From Mesostigma viride (taxonomy: Eukaryota; Streptophyta; Mesostigmatophyceae; Mesostigmatales; Mesostigmataceae), in assembly GCA_009746045.1 (NCBI GenBank), contig RPFO01000406.1:1718030-1782029 (forward strand): 64,000 bases of DNA. Reading direction: 5' to 3'. The translations under genes were made by a program, and so were the position numbers. The notes beneath the pieces are model-generated. The model was not told the origin of the DNA and searched no databases. It was given only the letters and a program-made list of their open reading frames with translations. Shown in pieces: positions 1-12,000 of this stretch (its first letter is position 1; each line of letters opens with the position of its first letter).

Positions 1-1786
1 CACATCACACCCATGCAAGCAACAACAAGACCGCGAGATGAACCCACATCACATCCATGCAAGCAACAACAAGACCGCGAGATGAACCCACATCACATCC
101 ATGCAAGCAACAACAAGACCGCGAGATGAACCCACATCACACCCATGCAAGCAACAACAAGACCGCGAGATGAACCCACATCACATCCATGCAAGCAACA
201 ACAAGACCGCGAGATGAACCCACATCACATCCATGCAAGCAACAACAAGACCGCGAGATGAACCCACATCACATCCATGCAAGCAACAACAAGACCGCGA
301 GATGAACCCACATCACACCCATGCAAGCAACAACAAGACCGCGAGATGAACCCACATCACACCCATGCAAGCAACAACAAGACCGCGAGATGAACCCACA
401 TCACATCCATGCAAGCAACAACAAGACCGCGAGATGAACCCACATCACACCCATGCAAGCAACAACAAGACCGCGAGATGAACCCACATCACATCCATGC
501 AAGCAACAACAAGACCGCGAGATGAACCCACATCACACCCATGCAAGCAACAACAAGACCGCGAGATGAACCCACATCACATCCATGCAAGCAACAACAA
601 GACCGCGAGATGAACCCACATCACACCCATGCAAGCAACAACAAGACCGCGAGATGAACCCACATCACATCCATGCAAGCAACAACAAGACCGCGAGATG
701 AACCCACATCACATCCATGCAAGCAACAACAAGACCGCGAGATGAACCCACATCACATCCATGCAAGCAACAACAAGACCGCGAGATGAACCCACATCAC
801 ATCCATGCAAGCAAGAACAAGACCGCGAGATGAACCCACATCACACCCATGCAAGCAACAACAAGACCGCGAGATGAACCCACATCACATCCATGCAAGC
901 AACAACAAGACCGCGAGATGAACCCACATCACACCCATGCAAGCAACAACAAGACCGCGAGATGAACCCACATCACATCCATGCAAGCAACAACAAGACC
1001 GCGAGATGAACCCACATCACATCCATGCAAGCAACAACAAGACCGCGAGATGAACCCACATCACACCCATGCAAGCAACAACAAGACCGCGAGATGAACC
1101 CACATCACATCCATGCAAGCAACAACAAGACCGCGAGATGAACCCACATCACACCCATGCAAGCAACAACAAGACCGCGAGATGAACCCACATCACACCC
1201 ATGCAAGCAACAACAAGACCGCGAGATGAACCCACATCACATCCATGCAAGCAACAACAAGACCGCGAGATGAACCCACATCACATCCATGCAAGCAACA
1301 ACAAGACCGCGAGATGAACCCACATCACACCCATGCAAGCAACAACAAGACCGCGAGATGAACCCACATCACATCCATGCAAGCAACAACAAGACCGCGA
1401 GATGAACCCACATCACACCCATGCAAGCAACAACAAGACCGCGAGATGAACCCACATCACATCCATGCAAGCAACAACAAGACCGCGAGATGAACCCACA
1501 TCACATCCATGCAAGCAACAACAAGACCGCGAGATGAACCCACATCACACCCATGCAAGCAACAACAAGACCGCGAGATGAACCCACATCACATCCATGC
1601 AAGCAACAACAAGACCGCGAGATGAACCCACATCACATCCATGCAAGCAACAACAAGACCGCGAGATGAACCCACATCACATCCATGCAAGCAACAACAA
1701 GACCGCGAGATGAACCCACATCACATCCATGCAAGCAACAACAAGACCGCGAGATGAACCCACATCACACCCATGCAAGCAATAAC
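1..1786. repeat. 44-bp satellite array, about 40 copies
   Basis: A head-to-tail tandem array with a 44-bp period fills the left edge of the window and probably continues beyond it. Each unit starts CACATCACA(C/T)CCATGCAAGC and contains CAACAAGACCGCGAGATG. Copies are almost identical; the main difference is one C/T position, and the two variants are interspersed. The last copy decays at about 1780. Because 44 is not a multiple of three, the array has no constant reading frame and is not coding. It lies beyond the last identified exon of the leftward CCDC93 gene, so it could be in a further 3' intron or in flanking DNA. Confidence 0.97.
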
Positions 1787-2210
1787 GACCCCCCACATAG
1801 CAGATGCTCAAAATGAATACCGCCTGGAATGTGCACACCGCCACACCCGTCATGCGGGCAACGGACCCCTCGACGTGGAGCCGCAAAGGATGAAGCAGCA
1901 AAGGAAACGGGGTCGCCTCCGCCGTGCATTGAAGGGGAAAAGAGGGCGCCTGCCACCATTCCCTCGGGCAGCAAGAGCGAGCTCAGGTGTTTCCCTGAGC
2001 CTACCTTGCATAGCGGGCAGTCCTGGCTAGACGGCCATTTGGCAATAGACCCAGAGTGTTGGGTAGGGGCTGTCCCACCCGTTTGTTGCTAGACGCCATC
2101 AACACCCTGCCCAAACAAACTTAAAAACACCGCCACAGGTGGCATGCTTCATTTATCTTCTTATACCTCGGCAAGCAGTGCCCATGGTGACACACGGGCG
2201 CGGGTGCGCG

Positions 2211-2388
2211 TACTGTTGGCCCCCAAGATGAAAGGTGCGCTAGATTGGCATTAAACAATCTTATTTGAGTTATGACATGCATGTCTTGTTACTGTTGGCC
2301 CCCAAGATGCAAGGTGCGCTAGATTGGCATTAAACAATCTTATTTGAGTTATGACATGCATGTCTTGTTACTGTTGGCCCCCAACAGG
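2211..2388. repeat. 79-bp tandem duplication, about 2.2 copies
   Basis: The segment starting TACTGTTGGCCCCCAAGATG is repeated at 2211, 2290 and 2369 with a period of 79 bp; the third copy is partial. Differences are single bases (for example GATGAAAGG against GATGCAAGG). No gene was seen in 1787-3069 apart from this duplication. Confidence 0.93.
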
Positions 2389-3069
2389 GACAGGAACAAA
2401 TATGCAGGGTAGATGCCCATCTTGAATAGCTACACACGGTGGAGATAGACCTTACATACATGCACTTTACAAAGAGACGCGGCGAATATAGACCTTCCAT
2501 AGATACACGGTAAAGCCCTGGACAGTGCACAGATTCATTAGGTCAGAATCAGTAGAGGAGATTTAGCAGGCTTTTTAGATTCACTAGTTTTTTTTCCACG
2601 AGGATGCTGCCAGGTGGGGGGGCAGGGGTACTCGGGCGGTGAGCAAGTACGTGCGTGCATGAACCGCAACTATCACATGCCCTGCACACATGACAGACAC
2701 ACATGTTGCGCATAGAAGGTTGCAGATCTCTTCGATGAACGCCAACAGGCTATACTTTTGGCCATACTCAACTGGTCACATTTACTGGCCATGGCTACCT
2801 CCAAAAGATCGAGTGCCTTCACTCCGCTCACAGTGATCCCCTTGGAAGGGAATAAACACGCGCTGCCATCTGCGTCCACACAAGTACCGGGACCCAGAAG
2901 ATGCCACACAAGCCACCTCACCTGTCTCGAGCCCCCCCCCCAAAACTGTGGACCTATTCTCTAGTACAGACACCCATGAAGAGCTGGACCGGCAGGGTAC
3001 AGGGACAAGTATGGCACCCTGGCTAGGCCGGGATAGGGGTTCCCTCATTTTCACCCGTGCACGGCTCAC

Positions 3070-6000
3070 CTGTCGCACGCCCGCCGCGACGCCCTTCATG
3101 CTGTCCACAAACGCCTGCCGCGTCTCCACGGGTGACAACCGGATCTTCTCATACTGCCATGTGGCATGCACGCAGCGCACATGGGTATGGGAAGGCATGC
3201 ACGCAGCGCACATGGGTATGGGAAGGCATGCACGCAGCGCACATGGGTATGGGAAGGCATGCACGCATGCAGCGGGCATGCACTATTGCCTCATGAGAAA
3301 ACAATAGGGATGCAAGCAGCGTACAACTGCACGCGAGAGGCCGTCTGTGCTATTATACATTAAATGTGACCGAGCCATGAGGTAGGGCATAAGCAGAGCC
3401 ATTGTGCAACGTGCCATCCCAGTTTAGCCATACTTATGCCGCCCTGATCAAGCATGCTGTTTCCGGCCCCACCGTCTAGGTCATCTAGTCGCTCTACACG
3501 TAAGCCAGCCATAATCTCAATGCACAAGGATACACATTTCCATCACCATTCATATTCATCATCCTGAACGACTCGAACACGCGGACAAGATAACGGCAGG
3601 CTCGAGCTACCATGGTCCGGATTCTCCCGATTTCTGGCCTGCGCTGGTTGTCTCCTTGATAATACATTGTTACAACATACCAAGTCCCAGAGCGATGTGC
3701 ATCCCTCCCATGTGACCTGCTGAAGCTATGCATGGGGGCAATGGAAAAGGAATACCGTTGCCATAGCAAGGCATTTCCACTGCCGGTGGATGCAGCGGGG
3801 TTTACGTGGCGCACCCATGGTCAAGTGTAAGAGCTGGGCATTTGAAAGGGCCGGATGCCACGCCAGCACGCCCACACGCAACATGCTGGCACCGGCCCAT
3901 TGGTGGGATCTGCGTGCACGTGCACAGTTGGGCACGTACAGCTGGGCACCGCGTCCTACACCATTCATCCATCGTCGATTAGGGCATGGATGTCACACTG
4001 TGTCCTGCTGTGCCGCAGCAACAAGACAGCACAGGTCACTATAAAGGTGGAGGTCACTCGAGCCCTCTGATATGGTAAACATAGCCACATTGCATGCAGC
4101 AATATTGTAATTGCTGATGCTATTGCGGATGCCAGTGCACACGCTACTGCTGGTGCGGAGTAACATTTTTCGAGATCCAACCCTCTTTAAAATGGCTTAA
4201 AATGGAAGCCGTAGGGAAAGACCATGTCTTGCCGTAAGTACTAGCAGGACCAACATTTTCCACATCCACCCCCCTTCTTTAAAGGGGCTGCCTTGCAAAG
4301 CCGTAGAACTGCTGTTTCTCTCGTTCTGAGCGAATGCAACCTCAGTCCACCTAGCAACGTCAGAAGCGTTGCTCGCATGCGGGGCCCCCAGCCTCCCCTC
4401 CTGCCAGCCCTCCTCCACTGGTCCCCCCCCACCATCCGCGGCGTGTCCCCCACCACCTGGTCATACATCACCATTCACAGTTCGCGGCGTGCAAGATCTC
4501 ACCTGGTCATGAAAAAAAGTGAGCAACAAGCAGCCGTCACCTGGTCATGGATGGAGTTGAGCAGCGACACCTCCTTGGTGAGGAACTCCTTGACCTTGGA
4601 CAGCGTGTTGAACGTGGCAAAGTACTTGCGCTCCTCGGCCAGCTTGGACTGGGGGGGAGAGGGGAAGTGGGGGAAGATCGGGAAGAGGTGGGTTGGCAAT
4701 TGGGGGTGGATGGGGGGTGGATGGGGGGTGGATGGGTATAGGGGGGACGGAGGCGGGTAGGGGGAGGAAAGTGGGGGAAGGGAGGCGAGGGCGCACCGCG
4801 AAGGACACAGGGCAGCATCGTGGCAGGTGATGGGTGAGGATGGTGTGCGAGTAAGGGTGGTCAGGCACGTTCTGCCAGGCATACACAATCGCAAAGTGAC
4901 ATGAGAGGAGGTAGTCACAAGCCATCAATTAACAAACAATGCCTACGTTGTGGTGCAGCCTAGTTGTACGTACTCAGATTAACTCAATTTTCCACTGCCG
5001 ACGTCACGTGTGCGTGAAAATGAGGAATGATGACGTCAGCAACCATTCCCCATGCTCCATGCCCCAACATGCACGCAGGCAACTCCAAGACAAACTGCCC
5101 TCCTGACCAGTCTGCGTGTGCCACGGCCTGGCTCCAATAAATTAAGGACTGCGCTGCCCCTAGACCCTACATTTGTCCCATTCCCCGCCAAGGGCCTGCC
5201 ATCTGCCGTGTTGGATCGCGCCCAACCTTGTAGCCTGCCGAAAACTGCCATCAACGCTCGCGATGTCTCCCTGCAGGTTGTGCTACTGAGAGGTGACCCC
5301 TGAGGCTGCGGACGCACAACTAGGCGACCGTATATCACCATTCTAAGCAGAACGGTTAACATGGAGACACCCGCGCGAAGGATTGAGATGATATTGACAA
5401 TTTACACTAGGCACTATACACAAATGGATTTGGTCGGTATCCCCCACGTGCGGGGGCAGGCGTGCCATGTCGGACAACGGCCCCTGGACATGGACACTTG
5501 CATGCGGCCCGGTGCCTACCCTGCTAACGCTATCCACCCACCTCCACCTGGTCACCCAAGTCTTCGAAGCGTTTCTCGTACCTGCAACGACGTTTGATGC
5601 GGTCAAAGGTGTGTCACCCACAGCGTCAGCCATAGCAACCAGCCAAACATCCGATGAAACTGGCAGGGCATGGAAATCACAAGCAAGGCAAGGTGGGCAG
5701 TTCTTGCGTAAAACTGCCTTCAAAGTAGTCGTTGCCCTGGTTACAGAGGTCACAGATACCGTTGCAGGGGCACAGGGTTTCTGAGTTCACAGATAAGACT
5801 AGTAGGAAACGATGGGCAGGCCCCCACTATAAGTTTTATACATGGTCCTATCACTGTGTAATGACGAGTCGAACCATGAACTTTTCTGGGAGGAGTTCAT
5901 AATGACGAGTAACTTGGGTAGTGTGGATGGTTCAAGACACACCTTGCCTTACCACATGCTTCTTGCCTGCCTCATTCGCACCTATGTCCTAAATTACAGT

Positions 6001-9000
6001 ACAAAACTGCATTTACATTGACCATACGTTGCTATACTATCATCCTCAATGAAGCAACCAACCAGGCCACCGGCCGTATGGGCAACCGACTCATCTATCC
6101 TACCACGCAGTGCCTGGCCTTCCCCACCCCCACCCCCAAACCCCCACCCCCACCCCCACCCCCACCCCTACCCACCCACCCACCCACCCACCCACCCACC
6201 CACCCACCCACCCACCCACCCACCCACCCACCCACCCACCCACCCACCCACCCACCCACCCACCCACCCACCCACCCCCCCCCCCGCCCGCCCGCCCGCC
6301 CGCCCCGCCCGCCCGCCCCCGCCCGCCCGCCCGCCCGCCCGCCGCGCCGCCCGCCCGCTTGCCCGCCCGCCCGCCCGCCCGCCAGCCCGCCCGCCCGCCC
6401 GCCCGCCGCCCGCCTGCCCGCCCATCCACCCACACCACATGATCCCCCTCCCCTTCCGTGCCATCCACTCCCCATCCCCTCACAGCACCAGCTCCCCTGT
6501 CTACCTCTACCCGAAGCCAACAAAATATAGCAAAGATTGTGCCCATTTGAAACCTCCTTTATCCCCCAGTGCCCCCCAACCACTCACTGCACCAGCTCCG
6601 CGCGCGTCGGTATCTCATCCAATCGACGACGCAGCATCGCGACTGCTCGGTTCCGGAATGCCAGCAGCTGTCGCGTGTCACCGCCGCGTGGCACGCCACG
6701 CCACGTCGTATGCCATACGCCACGCCATGCCAGATTGTAAATAACAGGCATCCATGAGTGCATGTGAGTCCATGAGTGCCCATGGCATGCAGGTACCCGC
6801 TGGGTTACGTCTGTGAGCCACCACTTGGCCTCATGCAGAAGAGGAGAATGGCGAGCATGCAATTCTTGTTCCGGGTGATGATGAAATTGCTGAGCTTCGC
6901 TCATTTTATATATGACGCGTGGACGGGCTCAAAGGGGACCGACCTGCCGTAGGTAGCGTAAGACTAGCGCTTGTCACGAGGGTACTGCACCGGCCGGCCC
7001 TTTTTGTGCCGAGGCTGAGTGTGGTTCCGGAGTGCAGGCCTAGGTAGCTTCTAACGTACGTCACTAGACCTTGTTACCTGCGCCAGCTGCCAGGCGTGGC
7101 GCAACTGTGATTGGCAGTCAGTACACCTTGTACCTGCGCCAGCCGGCAGGCCTGCGTGGCGCAATGTGAATGATAGTCAGTACTTAGAGTGGTGTAGGGG
7201 ACGTAGGGAGGCCTCTTTTCAGCTTCGCAACTTGATCCCAGCATTTGCTGGCAAGGTCGGCTGGCCGCTATGGCGGCTGCGCTGAATGTAAGACGATGCT
7301 ATCGGCCTCTCTGGGCGTGGAGAGGCCTGGAATAAATTTCTTTATGTTCTCCACCAACCGTTACAGGCCACGGTAATGGTTGTTGGGTGGGGGGCTCTAC
7401 GATTTGAGTAAAAGGGTGTGATTTCCGGCGCTGGGCCCACTGACGATTCCCCTCTACCCCTGGGTGCGGCAAGCAGCTTCCTGACACTGGGGAAGCTGCG
7501 TTTTTAGTCGGACAACGTCAGGGAAGGAGCCATACAGGCCAGGGCCAGCGGCTACGGTGGAAAAATCACAGGTGGAGGCGAATCTGCCTTAAACGTGGGG
7601 ATGGCTAGCGCGGGGTGCCAGGGTAGCCCATAACTGCCAGGAGCCTGACAGCGGACCCGATCTTTCGGCCTGTGGCCAGACGGGAGTTTCGGGGAGGATG
7701 CGGGGCTGGAGCAAATCTTGGTGGGAGGAGCGCGCTCTTCATCATTGCCCAGTTTTTCAGCAAAGAATGTTCGCCTGGCGGGCTGAAATTCTGGCTGTTT
7801 TACGCCTTGTTTTTATCCTGTATGATGCATTATAGGAAAAGCAATAAAGAGTTCGGTTCAGCCAGGGGGGCATATCTATGCCATAAAAAATTTCCTACAA
7901 CAACACAAGCCCTGGTCAGGGCCTTGGCTAAGCAGTTTCCAAGCCAAGGCCTTGGTAGGGTAGAGGGCCTATCGCCACAAAGGTTTCAATGCCGGGAAAT
8001 CCCAGCCTCGGGGGTGGGGCTGGTGATGGGTCCTGGGCTTGTGAGAGACGGTCCGGGGGCGTAAGGCCTAATGAGCAGCCGCTGGAAACCGCCCCCCTAA
8101 CGGGGGGAACGACATGGGTGCCGCCCTGCGTCCGCCGGGAAACCGTAGCGGCCACACGGGGGCGGCAGTACAGCCGTGGCAGCGTGCGGGAGGGGGCCAT
8201 GGGCGGAAAGAAACTCGGCACCAAGGTTGGCGACAGCCTTGGTGGCCAGGAAGGAGGTGTGGGGGCAACACCTTGTGTTCGAGTATGCTGGGCCCCCAGC
8301 ATGGTGCTACAATAACCAACTTGATAATGATGTGCACTGAGTTTGAAGGTGTGGTATAGGCTGTCCGTATAAAGCCTAGCACACAAAAATGTAAAATAAA
8401 TGTTTCTCTTGGTGGGAAGGAACTCCAATGGACCAAAAACAAGAAATGTATTTGCTGAGCTTCGCTCATTTTATATATGACGCGTGGACGGGCTCAAAGG
8501 GGACCGACCTGCCGTAGGTAGCGTAAGACTAGCGCTTGTCACGAGGGTACTGCACCGGCCGGCCCTTTTTGTGCCGAGGCTGAGTGTGGTTCCGGAGTGC
8601 AGGCCTAGGTAGCTTCTAACGTACGTCACTAGACCTTGTTACCTGCGCCAGCCGCCAGGCGTGGCGCAACTGTGATTGGCAGTCAGTACACCTTGTACCT
8701 GCGCCAGCCGGCAGGCCTGCGTGGCGCAATGTGAATGATAGTCAGTACTTAGAGTGGTGTAGGGGACGTAGGGAGGCCTCTTTTCAGCTCCCACCCACCC
8801 ACCCACGCTGCTAAGCGGGGCAACACCTTGTGTTCGAGTATGCTGGGCCCCCAGCATGGTGCTACAATAACCAACTTGATAATGATGTGCACTGAGTTTG
8901 AAGGTGTGGTATAGGCTGTCCGTATGTAAAGCCTACGTACGTACGTACGTAAAGCCTAGCACACAAAAATGTAAAATAAATGTTTCTCTTGGTGGGAAGG

Positions 9001-12000
9001 AACTCCAATGGACCAAAAACAAGAAATGTATGGGTGTGTGGACTCGTGTGTGTGCACAGCCAGCGCGGCATGTTGCGGGCCATCCAATAAGCGTGCCAAC
9101 AGCGTGCCAACTGCGTGCCAACTGCGTGCCAACAGCGTGCCAACGATCTGGTCTGTGCTCCTGGGCGTGTGCGTGGATGTTGCCAACACGGCAAAGCATG
9201 GGCAAGGGGGCTGGGGCATGCATGTTCTTCCCCTGTGTAGGTTCAAAGACCCCCCCCGACCCCCCCCGACCCCACCCCAGGCCCCACGACACGCGACCCC
9301 TTCCGCAAAGTGTGGTCGTGTTGACAAAAAAAAGCAGGCGAGTGCGTCACGCAGGTAACAATCAAGGAACCCTTAGCCCCTGTACACAACGACAAAAAGG
9401 GAAGGCGCCCTCTCACTAGCTCCCACTAGCTTCTCTCTTTTTTGCCAGCGGGCACGCCACTCTCTGCATCATGGTGCAGGCCCGACTGAGGGTGCACAAA
9501 AGACCGTGCATCGGCGGACACAGGGTCAATGCTTTCGTACGTAGTGCCCCCAAACTTGCTCTTAGGAACTGGAAAGGTCAGCGGTCTGACATCATTCCAA
9601 GCTGTCACGTTCAAGCCATGGCGCCACCTCCAGAGACGACTTCCAAAGGCGGGTGTGAGACAGCCAAGATTTGAAGGCCTCTCCTAGGGCTTCAGGGTGT
9701 TGAGGGGCTTGAGGGGCATGAGGGGCTTGAGGGGGTTGAGGGGGTTGAGGGGGATGAGGGGGTTGAGGGGGTTGAGGGGCATACTCAGGGTGGACTCACA
9801 GCACCCCTAGTCTGGTTATGACAAATAATGAAAGAGCGGTTGCCCGCCCCTCTGCCAACCGAGATGTGCCCCACCGAGCGCCAGTATCGGCCACTCACCG
9901 CCTGCTGCTGCCCCAACTGCTGCTGCGCGTGTGCCAGCAACTCCTCCGCCTCGCATTCCTGCGCGGACTGGTCGGGGGACACCCCGTTCTGCACGCGCTG
10001 CTCCCAGTCGGAGATCTCTTGCCGCAGTGCTGCGCGCTGCTGCTTGCACCGCGCCTTGAAGTCGAGCTTCTCCTGCTCCAGAGACTGTGTGAGAAGGGGG
10101 GAGGCAGGGGCGGAGGGGGGGAAGGACAGCCAACAGTCGCCGACTGGACACCAAACCAATCAGGCACGTTCCCAGGTAGGGTCCAGCGAAGGGATACGCC
10201 AGGGGCTTAAGAACCGCTGCTGACAACATCGGTAGTGATCACAATACAAAATCATGCGCAAATGGTACGGAGCCTGTACCCATGACCCATTTATTGCGGC
10301 CCATGAAACCGAAAACAGTCTATTGAAATTCACAATCGCAATCAAAAAGGTTTGATCCTGTCCATGCAGGCGTTGGCATCTTGCAGCATGGGCACACGGC
10401 CATAAGGACAGCCGCACGTCGTGGGCGCATGTACCGCCTTGGACAAAAAAGATGCTGCTCAGGGCATCCAGCTAGGGCATCCAGCTAGGGCAGGGTGTAC
10501 CAGCTTGCGCCAACAGAGAGGGTGGTTTTACCGGATGCATCCGTAGGCCAAGAGCACTTCCACCAGCATGTTGCAGCATCCTACCAGTGCTTGTTTGATG
10601 CAATTACTACAAATCAAAAGTAACCATATTAGTTTGAAAAGGTGTCATGCGCCTCCTGCGTTTGCTGTGGGGGAGGGGGGCTGGAAGCTGAGGCGCCACC
10701 GGCAGCTTGCTGCGCAATAACTACAGCGGTAGAGTATTAACAAAGATGATAGCGACTATATCCGTAGGACAGCGCACGTACCTGCTGCGCCTCCACCAGT
10801 CGCTCCAGTCGCGCCACCGCGTCCGCCAGCAGCGGTGATGCCGCCGTCTTTGAACGCAGTTCCGCCATCTCCTCGTGGATGCGTGCTGCATGCTCTTGCT
10901 GCACGCGCCCCCAACCACCCCCATTGCAACCACAAAGCCCCGCCCCCCCACTCCAACACACACAGAAAGGAGGACAGACCAATGAGCCAAAGCACCAGGC
11001 CCGATGTGAAGCAATGACCAAAGAGGGAGACGTTCTGGCGGTAAAGGCAACGTATGATATCGAGGCTGTGGTAGGGAAGTATGGATGGTGAACCATGGGT
11101 CAAGCCCACTTCTGAAGGGGCGCAAGAATCTTGCTGGAAAACATGTCCATGTACAAACAAGGCCCTCGTACCCCCTCCCCCCTACCACTTCGCCCTTTCC
11201 TGTTGCCCCTTCCCCCCTCTCCCTTCCCCCCTCTCCCTTTCCCCGTTCCCCCTTCCCCGTCCCCCCTTCCCGGTTCCCCTTCCCCCCCCCCCTTCCCCCT
11301 CCCCCTCCCCCTCCCCCTCCCCCTCCCCCCTCCCCTCCCCCCCTCCCCCTCCCCCTCCCCCTCCCCCCTCCCCCTCCCCCCTCCCCCTCCCCCTCCCCCC
11401 TCCCCCTCCCCCTCCCCCTCCCCCCTCCCCTCCCCCCTCCCCCTCCCCCTCCCCCTCCTTCCCCTCCCCCTCCCCCTCCCCCCCCTCCCCTCCTTCCCCC
11501 TTCCCCTTCCCCCTTCCCCTTCCCCTTCCCTTCCCCTTCCCCCTTCCCCTTCCCCCTTCCCCCTTCCCCCCCCCTTCCCCCTTCCCCCTTCCCCCTTCCC
11601 CCTTCCCCTTCCCCCTTCCCCCATCCCCCATCCCCCACCCCCATCCCCCACCCCCATCCCCCACCCCCATCCCCACCCCCGATCCCCCAATCCCCCTCCT
11701 CCCACCCCCCACCCCCTGTCTGTATGCGTGTACCTCTTGGCGCAGCGCCGCATTCAACTGGTCGAGCTGGTGCAAGCAAACGTCCCTCTCTGCTCCCAGA
11801 GCGTCCCGTCTCGCTTCCAACTCCTTGGCCGTCTGCGTCAGCTGGGTCACCTGCGACAAACGCGAGGCGCAGACCAGCAGGCCACCAATCGCCACCGGGA
11901 CGTGAACCAAAGCACCACATCACGCACGCATGTCACCCGCCTGATGTGCCGCCCGTCAGACAGGTCGCGGTGGTCGGTGTCCCCAGGCCAGCCGCAGTAT

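Noticed and set aside
1..1786. Possible CRISPR array
   Set aside because: Units are directly adjacent with no unique spacers, and the surrounding genes are eukaryotic with spliceosomal introns.
9693..9782. Interstitial telomere repeat
   Set aside because: The unit varies between 9 and 10 bp and does not match a known telomeric unit.
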